A stretch of 60,551 nt of DNA from Paenalcaligenes sp021793095 (GTDB taxonomy: Bacteria > Pseudomonadota > Gammaproteobacteria > Burkholderiales > Burkholderiaceae_B), in the NCBI GenBank assembly GCA_027317645.1, contig DAHVQS010000008.1, positions 1 to 60,551 of the forward strand. The letters are read 5' to 3'. Position numbers and translations under genes: made by a program. The notes beneath the pieces are model-generated. The model searched no databases. It had not been told where the DNA came from and saw only the letters and a list, made by a program, of their open reading frames with translations. Below, in pieces: positions 23,691 to 32,249 of this stretch (positions within the stretch are counted from its first letter, which is position 1; each line of letters opens with the position of its first letter).

Positions 23691-24587
23691 TTAAGGGGCC
23701 GCGGGGGCCTTGGGCTGCAACCAACGCGGGGCACTGACCTTGCCCTGTGCAGACAGGCGCAATACCGTGCGCAGCGCAAATACAATGCCCATGGTTTCTA
23801 CCAGCCCTGCCGGTACCCACATGATGAGCCCGCCCATGGCCTGATCCTGTACCGCCGTGATGCTGGGAATCGCCCGGCCACACAAATCAAAAATGGGGTA
23901 TAGATCATGATTGGTAAAGGCGATATACGCACCCGCCGCAATTTGAGGCGTCATGGTGATCAATGGCGAAATGACGCGCCCCCAGGGATTCATCGCGGCG
24001 GGCGGATATGGGCGTCGATCCAAGATGAGATTCCAATACATAAAGCCACTGATCACCACAGACCAATTCATAAATCGATATAAACGCCAATCGATCATAG
24101 AGTAGAACTGCGGGGTAGGCAGCAGCCAAATAATCACAAAGAAAATAAACAGAAAAGGGATCAGTATCGGGTGGGTACACCAGCGAATGCAGGTCTGCCC
24201 CAATGCAGTCTGATTAAAACGGCGCAACCGATGACGCCAAGACAAGGGCAAGCCCGCTCGCATCACCTGTCCTGGATAGGACAGCATCACCAAGAAAGGG
24301 GCCAAATGGTGCAAAAACAAATGCTGTATGCGGTGGATGAAAAACATGCGCTCGGCATAATAATCGACCCGCGTATGCAGGCAGATATAGAGCATGATCA
24401 CGCCGATAAAAAACAGCCAACGCCGCTGCGCATTCACATGGTGAACTCGACAGCCACGCACAAACAAAAAAATCCCTATAATGAACAGAGTGAGTAGCGT
24501 GGGCGAGGGCTCCCAAGGAGTCGCCCAATCAATGATCGTCTCGACGGTTTCGTTTTGTAGACTCGATATCACACTGCTTTCCTGCAA
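23691..24587 (-). CDS. Cytochrome c oxidase assembly protein, CtaG (caa3 type) family
   Basis: A 298-residue inner-membrane protein with about seven hydrophobic helices. HRIQHLFLHHLAPFLVMLSYPG, with its cluster of His residues, LPTPQFYSMIDWRLYRFMNW and MIPGW-like region in MNPWGRVISPLITMTPQIAAGAYIAF are typical of the CtaG_2/caa3_CtaG family, implicated in copper delivery to or assembly of heme-copper oxidases. The His-rich segments suit metal binding. No oxidase structural gene of the heme-copper type is nearby, so its partner cannot be named. Precedes the M48 protease gene. Confidence 0.82.
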   Translation of the reverse strand: MQESSVISSLQNETVETIIDWATPWEPSPTLLTLFIIGIFLFVRGCRVHHVNAQRRWLFFIGVIMLYICLHTRVDYYAERMFFIHRIQHLFLHHLAPFLVMLSYPGQVMRAGLPLSWRHRLRRFNQTALGQTCIRWCTHPILIPFLFIFFVIIWLLPTPQFYSMIDWRLYRFMNWSVVISGFMYWNLILDRRPYPPAAMNPWGRVISPLITMTPQIAAGAYIAFTNHDLYPIFDLCGRAIPSITAVQDQAMGGLIMWVPAGLVETMGIVFALRTVLRLSAQGKVSAPRWLQPKAPAAP

Positions 24588-24702
24588 ATTTGCTTTGATG
24601 CCCTACCTATAGGTAGGATAATGCTTTCTTTGACACCGTGCAGGCAAATATGTTCCTGTACGTGCCGCTATGGACCATTCCTCATCCCCACAGAGTGCGC
24701 TT

Positions 24703-25860
24703 ATGAGCAACGCCGACTTTGATCTTGCAATATGCGGTGCAGGGCCCACGGGCTGTGCATTGGCACTCTTACTTGCTAAATATAGCCCAAACCCCGAGCG
24801 CATCGCACTGATCGGCCGCCGCCCAACAGGGGATCAGCCCGCCTCAGACCCCCGCGCCATTGCCTTGAATCACGGCAGTCGGCAGCTATTAAAGTCTATT
24901 CAAGGCTGGCCCGGGCACAGTGCTGCCATCCAAACGGTGCACGTTTCTCAACGCGGATACCTGGGGCGAACCCTGATTGAGGCCGAGGATATGGGGGTGC
25001 CTTCATTGGGTGCCGTGGTGAGTTATGATGCACTCATACAACAACTCCATCAGGCCGTGGCCCAAACTGCGATTCATTTTATACAGTCGCCCACAGCCGT
25101 CACCCCACGTGCCGGGCAACCGGTCCATATAGAAATCCCAAACGAGAGCGCCACCTTGCTCAGCGCGCGCATGGCGGTACAGTCCGACGGCCACCAACCG
25201 GTGGGGCTGGCTCGCGATTACCAACAACATGCCGTGCTGGCGACGCTCAAGGTCTCTCACCCCGTGCAGGGGCGGGCCTACGAGCGATTTACTCAAACCG
25301 GTCCCTTTGCTTTATTACCGCACCCTCAATCCGATCAGCACTATGCGCTGGTGTGGTGCCTGGACCCGATGCAGGCCCAATACCATCACGCTCAGCCGGC
25401 GGCTGCCTTTGAGCAGGCAATAGAGCAAATCTTTGGCCCATGGCTCGGACGCCTTGAGCTGGCCAGTGAGCGTTTTGTATTTCCCCTCAGTTTGCATGCA
25501 GGGGCGCATTCCGTAGCGGCCCGCATTATTGCGATTGGCAATGCTGCTCAAACCATGCATCCCGTCGCCGGCCAAGGGCTCAACCTGGGCCTGCGCGACG
25601 TGGCTCAGCTCGCGCAAACCTTGCGTACCTGGTTGGCGCAGCCCGAGCAGGACCCCACCCCTCTGCTGGATGATTTTATTCGCCAACGTCAACCCGATCG
25701 CTGGCTGACCATCGGGGTGACCGATACTCTGGCGCGTGTCTTTACCGCCCCCAGCAGCCTCGTGCATCATGCACTGGGGCTGGGACTATTGGGCTTAGAT
25801 GTGTTGGCGACGCCCCGCCGTGGTTTTACCCGTCATCTTTTACAGGGGCTCCGTCGCTAG
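24703..25860 (+). CDS. UbiH/UbiF-family FAD-dependent monooxygenase
   Basis: Probable hydroxylase of the ubiquinone pathway. The 385-residue protein has the N-terminal Rossmann motif DLAICGAGPTGCALALLL, the family motif DPRAIALNHGS (about 49-59), an FAD/NADPH segment around LIQQLHQAV, and the second FAD motif GNAAQTMHPVAGQGLNLGLRD near 285-305. These match UbiH/UbiF/VisC enzymes; UbiH is most likely but the subgroup cannot be fixed. ATG 24703 (MSNADFDL) suits the family; the frame is open to 24670. It is divergent from the ctaG-like gene and followed 28 bp later by dusB. Confidence 0.88.
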   Translation: MSNADFDLAICGAGPTGCALALLLAKYSPNPERIALIGRRPTGDQPASDPRAIALNHGSRQLLKSIQGWPGHSAAIQTVHVSQRGYLGRTLIEAEDMGVPSLGAVVSYDALIQQLHQAVAQTAIHFIQSPTAVTPRAGQPVHIEIPNESATLLSARMAVQSDGHQPVGLARDYQQHAVLATLKVSHPVQGRAYERFTQTGPFALLPHPQSDQHYALVWCLDPMQAQYHHAQPAAAFEQAIEQIFGPWLGRLELASERFVFPLSLHAGAHSVAARIIAIGNAAQTMHPVAGQGLNLGLRDVAQLAQTLRTWLAQPEQDPTPLLDDFIRQRQPDRWLTIGVTDTLARVFTAPSSLVHHALGLGLLGLDVLATPRRGFTRHLLQGLRR

Positions 25861-25888
25861 GCTGCTTTGAGGACAAAGGTTAATTGAC

Positions 25889-26884
25889 ATGCAGATTGGT
25901 CCATGGAAATTCAGTAATCGGGTTTTTGTTGCCCCCATGGCAGGGGTGACTGACCGCCCCTACCGACGTCTATGCAAGGCGCTTGGCGCTGAATATGCGG
26001 TCTCTGAAATGGCCGCCAGCAACCCACAGCTGTGGGATACCGTTAAAACCGCACGCCGTTTAGATCACGAGGGCGAGCCTGATCCTATCGCCATCCAGCT
26101 CACTGGGGCAGATCCCAATATGATGGCCGAAGCCGCTAAATTTAATATAGATAAAGGCGCTCAGATCATCGATATCAACATGGGCTGTCCAGCACGCAAA
26201 GTCTGCAATGTTTTGTCGGGCTCTGGTCTGCTCAATGATCTAGACCAGGTGGCCAAGGTACTAGAAAGTGTGGTGGCCACTTGCCAGCCCCACGGGGTGC
26301 CTGTCACCCTCAAAACGCGTACCGGCTGGGATCAGCAGACCATCACAGCCCCTCAGGTCGCCCGCATGGCCGAGGATGTTGGCATCGCCGCGATCACCAT
26401 ACACGGCCGCACGCGTAATGACTTTTACAAGGGTCAGGCAGAATACGACACCATCGCAGCAGTCAAACAAAGCGTCACCATCCCAGTCATTGCAAATGGG
26501 GATATCGATAGTCCAGAAAAAGCCCAATACGTATTACAGTATACGGGGGCCGATGCCGTCATGATTGGTCGAGCCGCACAGGGGCGCCCGTGGATTTTTC
26601 ATCATATCCATCATTATCTGACCCATGGTGAGCAACTTGCTCCTCCTACCTTTGGGGCATTGCGGCAACTGCTCTTAGAGCACCTTGTGGATCATCATGC
26701 CTTTTATGGCGAATTTACTGGGGTCCGAACGGCGCGCAAGCATATTGCTTGGTACTTTGGACGCACTCCTGGTGCCAAAAACTGGCTGCGCAGTTTTCAT
26801 AAAATTGAATCTAGCCACGAGCAACTGCGCGCCATCGAAGACTGGTTTGATCAACAAGACCCAGACCAAAGAATTGCCTCCTGA
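25889..26884 (+). CDS. dusB: tRNA-dihydrouridine synthase B
   Basis: FMN- and NADPH-dependent reduction of uridine in the tRNA D-loop. The 331-residue protein has VAPMAGVTDRPYRRLC, IQLTGADP, the active-site block INMGCPARKVCN with the catalytic Cys, TLKTRTGWD, TIHGRTR, ANGDI and MIGRAAQGRPW, all canonical for the DusB subgroup. The coupling to fis immediately downstream (34 bp) is a widely conserved operon arrangement in proteobacteria. Confidence 0.97.
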   Translation: MQIGPWKFSNRVFVAPMAGVTDRPYRRLCKALGAEYAVSEMAASNPQLWDTVKTARRLDHEGEPDPIAIQLTGADPNMMAEAAKFNIDKGAQIIDINMGCPARKVCNVLSGSGLLNDLDQVAKVLESVVATCQPHGVPVTLKTRTGWDQQTITAPQVARMAEDVGIAAITIHGRTRNDFYKGQAEYDTIAAVKQSVTIPVIANGDIDSPEKAQYVLQYTGADAVMIGRAAQGRPWIFHHIHHYLTHGEQLAPPTFGALRQLLLEHLVDHHAFYGEFTGVRTARKHIAWYFGRTPGAKNWLRSFHKIESSHEQLRAIEDWFDQQDPDQRIAS

Positions 26885-26918
26885 GGCCGTAGGTTAACTT
26901 TTTCACTCTCAAAATAAA

Positions 26919-27158
26919 ATGTCTACAATTAACTCTCTACAAGAATCCGTGCGCGATAGCATCGAACGTTATCTATCTGATTTGGGCGATGCAGAACCCC
27001 ACGACATGCTATCCATGGTCGTTAACTGTGTAGAAAAGCCCGTGATCCAAATTGCCTTGGAAAAAACCCAGGGTAATCAGACGCGGGCGGCGCGTATGCT
27101 GGGCATCACGCGCAGCACCCTGCGCAAGAAAATCATCGCACACGACATCAAGCTATAG
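26919..27158 (+). CDS. fis: Fis family DNA-binding protein
   Basis: A 79-residue nucleoid-associated factor. The C-terminal helix-turn-helix GNQTRAARMLGITRSTLRKKI (split here around residues 53-74) is essentially the Fis consensus; the N-terminal part is shorter than in E. coli Fis (98 residues), as usual in betaproteobacteria. It lies in the dusB-fis operon, followed 18 bp later by purH. Affects rRNA/tRNA promoter activity and DNA topology in related species. Confidence 0.95.
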   Translation: MSTINSLQESVRDSIERYLSDLGDAEPHDMLSMVVNCVEKPVIQIALEKTQGNQTRAARMLGITRSTLRKKIIAHDIKL

Positions 27159-27176
27159 GAATCAATAGGCACGTAC

Positions 27177-28769
27177 ATGAGCACTCTTACCGCACTGCTG
27201 TCTGTTTCAGACAAAACAGGTTTAGTTGAATTTGCCCAGGGGCTGCACCAGCTCGGGGTACGCATCCTCTCGACCGGAGGCACTGCCCGCCTACTGACCG
27301 AGGCAGGCATCCCTGCCACCGAGGTATCGGATGTGACCCAATTTCCTGAGATTCTCGATGGCCGGGTCAAAACGCTTCACCCCTCCATCCATGGGGGTAT
27401 TTTGGCTAAACGCGATGATGCCACCCACCAACAGACCCTCAAGGACCACGATATTCAGCCCATTGATCTGGTGGTGGTCAATCTGTACCCCTTTCAACAG
27501 ACAGTCGCTGCCACCGATTGCACGCTGGCGCACGCCATCGAAAACATCGATATTGGCGGTCCTGCCATGGTGCGTGCTGCAGCCAAAAATCACGGCAATG
27601 ACCAAGGCGGTGTGACCGTGGTGGTCGACCCCGCAGATTACCCCGAGGTGCTCGAGGCATTACAACATCACAACCAAACCTCTTACGCATTGCGTTTACG
27701 CCTGGCCACCAAGGCCTATGGTCATACCGCCGCGTACGATGGTGCCATCAGCAACTATCTCAGTGCGCTGGCCGAGCCTGCTCCCGCGCCTGCTGAGGTC
27801 CCCGAGCGCCAACAGTGGCCACACACTCTCACCCTCCAAATGCAGCGCAGCCAAAGCCTGCGTTATGGCGAAAACCCGCACCAAGAGGCCAGCTTTTATC
27901 GCGACCTACAACCCGCTGCCGCAGGTTTGTTGGGACGTTACGAGCAACTACAAGGCAAAGAGTTGTCCTACAACAATATTGCCGACGCCGATGCGGCTTG
28001 GGAGTGTGTGCGCAGCCTGACTCAGCCCGCTTGTGTCATTGTCAAACACGCCAACCCCTGTGGCGTTGCCTTGGGGGCCAACAGCACCGAGGCCTATCAG
28101 CGCGCTTTTCAGACCGATTCCACCTCCGCCTTTGGCGGCATCATCGCCTTTAACAGCCCAGTTGACGCTTCCACAGTCGAGGCACTCAACCAACAATTCG
28201 TTGAGGTGCTACTGGCTCCAGAGTACAGCCCTGAGGCTTTGCAAATGTTGGCCCAAAAGAAAAACATGCGGGTGTTACGTCTGCCTCTGGGCGATGGCCA
28301 TAACGACTTTGAACTCAAGCGCGTCGGTGGTGGCTGGCTGGCACAAACCCCGGATACGCACGCAGATAATCAGGCCCTATTCGAGGTGGTGACCCAGCGC
28401 CAACCCACTCCAGAGCAAATGAATGATTTGCTTTTTGCCTGGACGGTTGCCAAATTTGTTAAATCCAATGCCATCGTATTTTGTCGCGATAATATGACGG
28501 TCGGTATTGGTGCCGGCCAAATGAGTCGCGTTGATTCAGCGCGCATCGCAGCACTCAAAGCAGACAACGCCGGGCTTGGACTCCAGCGCTCTGCGGTCGC
28601 TTCAGATGCTTTTTTCCCATTTAGAGATGGCCTAGACGTCGTTGCCGAGGCCGGGGCGACGGCAGTCATCCAGCCCGGTGGCAGCATCCGTGATGACGAG
28701 GTCATCGCCGCCGCCAACGAGCGTGATATTGTGATGGTCTTTACCAAGACCCGTCACTTCCGCCACTGA
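27177..28769 (+). CDS. purH: Bifunctional AICAR transformylase / IMP cyclohydrolase
   Basis: Catalyses the last two steps of IMP synthesis. The 530-residue protein has an N-terminal MGS-like cyclohydrolase domain (LLSVSDKTGLVEFAQGL; LSTGGTARLL; VKTLHPSIHGGIL; VVVNLYPF) and the C-terminal transformylase (LRYGENPHQEASFY; VKHANPCGVALG; AFGGIIAFN; QPGGSIRDDEVI; FTKTRHFRH), all in the right order and length. The stop TGA overlaps the ruvC ATG (TGATG), implying coupling. Confidence 0.98.
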   Translation: MSTLTALLSVSDKTGLVEFAQGLHQLGVRILSTGGTARLLTEAGIPATEVSDVTQFPEILDGRVKTLHPSIHGGILAKRDDATHQQTLKDHDIQPIDLVVVNLYPFQQTVAATDCTLAHAIENIDIGGPAMVRAAAKNHGNDQGGVTVVVDPADYPEVLEALQHHNQTSYALRLRLATKAYGHTAAYDGAISNYLSALAEPAPAPAEVPERQQWPHTLTLQMQRSQSLRYGENPHQEASFYRDLQPAAAGLLGRYEQLQGKELSYNNIADADAAWECVRSLTQPACVIVKHANPCGVALGANSTEAYQRAFQTDSTSAFGGIIAFNSPVDASTVEALNQQFVEVLLAPEYSPEALQMLAQKKNMRVLRLPLGDGHNDFELKRVGGGWLAQTPDTHADNQALFEVVTQRQPTPEQMNDLLFAWTVAKFVKSNAIVFCRDNMTVGIGAGQMSRVDSARIAALKADNAGLGLQRSAVASDAFFPFRDGLDVVAEAGATAVIQPGGSIRDDEVIAAANERDIVMVFTKTRHFRH

Positions 28770-29311
28770 TGCGCATTATTGGCATCGACCCAGGATTACG
28801 CCGTACCGGGTACGGCGTCATCGACGTACAAGGCAGTCATCTGCACTATGTCGCCAGCGGGACGATTGTGGTCCCTACCGAGCTCGAGCTGGCCCAACGT
28901 TTAAACACTATTTTCTCGGCCCTCCAAGAGCTCATCAGCACGCATCAACCCACTCAATCGGCAATTGAAAAGGTCTTTGTCAACGTCAATCCGCACACCA
29001 CTTTGCTCTTAGGTCAGGCGCGTGGGGCGGCGCTGTGCTCATTGGCTTTTCAGGCGCTGCCGGTGCATGAGTACACCGCGCTACAAATCAAAAAAACGGT
29101 GGTTGGGCAAGGTCATGCGGCCAAAGAGCAGATACAAACCATGGTGCGCTATTTGTTACAGCTCGATGGCGAGCCCGCCCCCGATGCCGCTGATGCCCTA
29201 GCCTGCGCGATTTGCCACGCACATCACTACCCCATGCAGCGCGGATTGCGCACGCAAAAGCACCTAAGCAATACGCCCGGCGGACTGCGCAAAGGTCGTT
29301 TTCGCGATTAA
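28769..29311 (+). CDS. ruvC: Crossover junction endodeoxyribonuclease RuvC
   Basis: Holliday-junction resolvase. The 180-residue protein starts MRIIGIDPGLRRTGYG with the first catalytic Asp at 7, continues with AIEKVFVNVNP (Glu), VGQGHAAKEQIQTMV and DAADALACAICHAH (final Asp pair). Overlaps the purH stop by one base and is followed 97 bp later by ruvA. Normal length, no anomalies. Confidence 0.97.
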   Translation: MRIIGIDPGLRRTGYGVIDVQGSHLHYVASGTIVVPTELELAQRLNTIFSALQELISTHQPTQSAIEKVFVNVNPHTTLLLGQARGAALCSLAFQALPVHEYTALQIKKTVVGQGHAAKEQIQTMVRYLLQLDGEPAPDAADALACAICHAHHYPMQRGLRTQKHLSNTPGGLRKGRFRD

Positions 29312-29408
29312 TCTCAGCGACTGCCTTTGGCGGAGTTGTCGCCTATAGATTCTGTTAACTTTATTCACTGGTGACTCGAGCTGGTCCCCATCACAAAGGA
29401 TGTCATCC

Positions 29409-30002
29409 ATGATCGGACGTTTACGCGGTGTTTTAATAGAAAAAACCCCTCCTACCATCTGCCTTGATGTACAAGGCGTAGGCTATGAGCTCGATGTGCC
29501 CATGAGCACCTTTTATCATTTGCCCGAGCTTAACCAAGAAGTGGTGCTGTTCACCCACCTGAGTATTCGCGATGATGCGCACGTGCTCTATGGCTTTGGT
29601 TCTGACCAAGAGCGGCAAACCTTTAGACAACTCATTAAAGTCAGTGGCATCGGTGCACGCACGGCCCTGTCTATTTTGTCCGGACTCAATGTGGATGAAT
29701 TGGCCACGGCCATTGAGCAAGAGGACAGCCAAACCTTGACCCAGGTCCCCGGCATCGGCAAGAAAACCGCCCAACGCCTATTGCTCGAATTGAGGGGCAA
29801 ACTGGCTGCCGTGAGCCCTAACCTCGAGGCTCACAGCAGCACCCATGCGCCCGCCCCACAAAAACGCAGCGATATTGAAAATGCTTTACTGGCGCTGGGC
29901 TACAACCAAAAGGAAATTAATCGTGTCCTCAAGGACATAGATGCCGAGCTCAGTGTCGAAGAGAGCATCCGCCAGGCCCTACAAAAACTCGCAGGACGAT
30001 AA
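29409..30002 (+). CDS. ruvA: Holliday junction DNA helicase subunit RuvA
   Basis: Junction-binding partner of RuvB, 197 residues. MIGRLRGVLIEKTPPTICLDVQGVGYELDVP is domain I; helix-hairpin-helix motifs SGIGARTALSILSGL and PGIGKKTAQRLLLEL form domain II; the C-terminal ALLALGYNQKEINRVL is the RuvB-contact domain III. ATG 29409 is set by AAAGGA (29395-29400) and by the universal MIGRL start, rather than ATG 29400. Unusually for a ruv cluster, ruvB does not follow directly: a dehydratase gene on the other strand lies between. Confidence 0.96.
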   Translation: MIGRLRGVLIEKTPPTICLDVQGVGYELDVPMSTFYHLPELNQEVVLFTHLSIRDDAHVLYGFGSDQERQTFRQLIKVSGIGARTALSILSGLNVDELATAIEQEDSQTLTQVPGIGKKTAQRLLLELRGKLAAVSPNLEAHSSTHAPAPQKRSDIENALLALGYNQKEINRVLKDIDAELSVEESIRQALQKLAGR

Positions 30003-30074
30003 GTGGCTGCACCGCCCATGAGTACTGGGCGAGCCGCCTCGTCGGGCACTGCATCCTGTGTACTTTGGGCCAAC

Positions 30075-31043
30075 TTAGTGCGTGAGGTAGTGTGCAAAGG
30101 CAGCGGGATCAACGTTGCCTCCGCTCAAGATGACGCCAACGCGCTGCCCTGAGACGGGCACACGGCCCTGTAAGAGGGCCGCTAACCCCAAGGCTGCGGT
30201 GGGTTCGATCACCAATTTGAGCTCGGTGGCCACCAGCTGCAGGGCCTGTATCAATGCGCTGTCTGGTACCGTAAGCACATCGCGTGCGTAGCGACGGATC
30301 AAGGCAAAGGTAATGGGCGCCAAGGCCTGGGTCAGCGCTCCATCAGCAATGGACTGTGGCGGCTCGATAGTATGGATGACGCCGCTACGAAAAGACTGCT
30401 GGCCATCGTCACCGGCCTCGGGCTCCACCCCATACACCGCGCACTCGGGCGCACGCCCTTGCTGGGCGAGTAGGCTACCGGATAGCAGGCCGCCCCCACC
30501 CAACGGCACAAACAAAGCATCTAGCTCACCCACCTCGGAAAAGAGCTCATCGGCTGCAGTCCCCTGCCCGGCAATCACATCGGGATGGGCAAAGGGGGGA
30601 ATGATAGTCGCTCCCTGTTCTCGAGCCAAGGCTTGGGCAATGGCCTCACGGTCCTCACTCAGGCGCTGATAATTGACTACCCGTGCCCCATAACCCAGCA
30701 CATTATTTTTCTTGATCGCGGGGGCATCCGCCGGCATAACGATGGTGGCTGCAATACCAAAGATCTGGGCAGCCAGGGCCACTGCCTGCGCATGGTTTCC
30801 AGATGAAAATGCCACCACGCCGCGTGCTCGTTGCGCCTCGTCCAAAGCAGCAATAGCGTTGTAGGCTCCTCTAAATTTAAAGGCCCCCACCCGCTGCAAG
30901 TTTTCACATTTGAAAAACACCTCGGCCCCGACCTGTGCGTCAATGGCCGCAGAACGTAACACCGGGGTGCGCACGGCCTGCCCCGCCAAGCGTTGAGCCG
31001 CCTGTTGAACCGCCTGTGCATTTAAATCCATCCACTCATCCAT
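30075..31043 (-). CDS. Threonine dehydratase / serine racemase-like PLP enzyme
   Basis: PLP-dependent fold type II ammonia-lyase of 322 residues. FFKCENLQRVGAFKFRGAYNAI holds the PLP lysine (the K of FKFRGA), SSGNHAQAVALAAQ the substrate Asn loop, GGGGLLSG the phosphate-binding glycine loop and LSGGNVD the C-terminal pyridine-N site. The absence of ACT regulatory domains marks it as the catabolic/threo-3-hydroxyaspartate or serine racemase-like group. Start ATG 31043 is fixed by AGGAG (9 bp upstream); the open frame to 31355 is longer but unrelated. It lies antisense between ruvA and ruvB and is not co-transcribed with them. Confidence 0.9.
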   Translation of the reverse strand: MDEWMDLNAQAVQQAAQRLAGQAVRTPVLRSAAIDAQVGAEVFFKCENLQRVGAFKFRGAYNAIAALDEAQRARGVVAFSSGNHAQAVALAAQIFGIAATIVMPADAPAIKKNNVLGYGARVVNYQRLSEDREAIAQALAREQGATIIPPFAHPDVIAGQGTAADELFSEVGELDALFVPLGGGGLLSGSLLAQQGRAPECAVYGVEPEAGDDGQQSFRSGVIHTIEPPQSIADGALTQALAPITFALIRRYARDVLTVPDSALIQALQLVATELKLVIEPTAALGLAALLQGRVPVSGQRVGVILSGGNVDPAAFAHYLTH

Positions 31044-31169
31044 GCCTGAAACTCCTATGCTCATGTTATGCTTTGACCCATGACGACGCCGTTCAGCATC
31101 CCGAGCTCGGACTTTCCCCATCGGGCAGTTTCGGGTTAGGATACTGTATATCAACACAGTGAAATAGCC

Positions 31170-32249
31170 ATGGTAATTCAATCCGATCAGCTTGGCAGCT
31201 CGGCTGGTGCGCCCCGCCTGATCAGCCCTCATCCGCTCAATCACGAGGACTCCGCCGAGCGCGCCCTGCGCCCCAAACAACTCGACGAATATATTGGCCA
31301 GCATAAGGTCCGTGGCCAGCTCGAGATCTTTATCTCGGCCGCCAAACAGCGCCAAGAGGCCCTAGACCACGTGCTGCTCTTTGGCCCACCCGGACTGGGT
31401 AAAACCACCCTCGCCCATATCGTCGCCCAAGAGCTCGGCGTCCACCTCAAACAGACCTCGGGCCCCGTGCTCGAGCGCCCCGGGGATCTGGCGGCCATTT
31501 TGACCAGCCTCGAGCCCAACGATGTGCTATTCATCGATGAAATTCATCGCCTCTCACCCGTAGTCGAGGAAATACTCTATCCCGCCCTCGAGGACTTTCA
31601 AATCGACATCCTCATCGGCGAGGGGCCCGCCGCACGCAGTGTCAAAATTGATCTGCAGCCCTTTACCCTAGTGGGGGCGACCACGCGCGCAGGCATGCTC
31701 ACCACCCCACTACGAGATCGTTTTGGCATTGTATCTCGACTCGAATTCTATCAGGTGGCCGATTTACAAAAAATTGTCACGCGCAGCGCTGGGCTATTGG
31801 GCGTCGAGGCAACCCCCGATGGGGCCGCCGAGATCGCCCGCCGTGCACGCGGCACACCGCGCGTGGCCAACCGTCTCTTGCGACGGGTACGTGACTACGC
31901 CGATGTCAAGGCACAGGGCATTATTGACGAGCCGACCGCACAGGCCGCCTTGGCCATGCTCGAGGTCGATCCGCTCGGCCTCGATTTGATGGACCGCAAA
32001 CTACTTGAAACCATTATTCATCACTTTGAGGGGGGGCCCGTCGGTGTCGATAGCCTCGCCGCTGCCATCAACGAAGAGCGCGACACCATCGAGGATGTCA
32101 TCGAGCCCTATTTGATCCAACACGGCTTTTTACAACGTACACCACGCGGTCGTCAGGCGACGAGCCGCAGCTGGGAGCACTTGGGCCTCAAAACCCCTAC
32201 CCGCTCGACACAGCCTGGGCTCTTTGGGGGTCAAGCGGCCGAGGATTAG
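31170..32249 (+). CDS. ruvB: Holliday junction DNA helicase subunit RuvB
   Basis: AAA+ motor of branch migration, 359 residues. ERALRPKQLDEYIGQ begins the core, with Walker A FGPPGLGKTTLAH (about 71-83), Walker B VLFIDEIHRLSP, sensor 1 LVGATTRAGMLT, the arginine finger region LRDRFGI, and the C-terminal winged helix ending IQHGFLQRTPRGRQATS. The last 53 bp overlap the convergent recQ gene. It has its own promoter region shared with the divergent dehydratase (31044-31169). Confidence 0.97.
   Translation: MVIQSDQLGSSAGAPRLISPHPLNHEDSAERALRPKQLDEYIGQHKVRGQLEIFISAAKQRQEALDHVLLFGPPGLGKTTLAHIVAQELGVHLKQTSGPVLERPGDLAAILTSLEPNDVLFIDEIHRLSPVVEEILYPALEDFQIDILIGEGPAARSVKIDLQPFTLVGATTRAGMLTTPLRDRFGIVSRLEFYQVADLQKIVTRSAGLLGVEATPDGAAEIARRARGTPRVANRLLRRVRDYADVKAQGIIDEPTAQAALAMLEVDPLGLDLMDRKLLETIIHHFEGGPVGVDSLAAAINEERDTIEDVIEPYLIQHGFLQRTPRGRQATSRSWEHLGLKTPTRSTQPGLFGGQAAED

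Noticed and set aside
22132..23883. Longer start for the M48 protease
   Set aside because: The extra 70 residues are Gly/His/Cys-rich and overlap the ctaG-like gene; the signal peptide begins at 23673.
30075..31355. 426-aa version of the dehydratase
   Set aside because: Would overlap the start of ruvB on the other strand and add non-homologous sequence; AGGAG marks ATG 31043.
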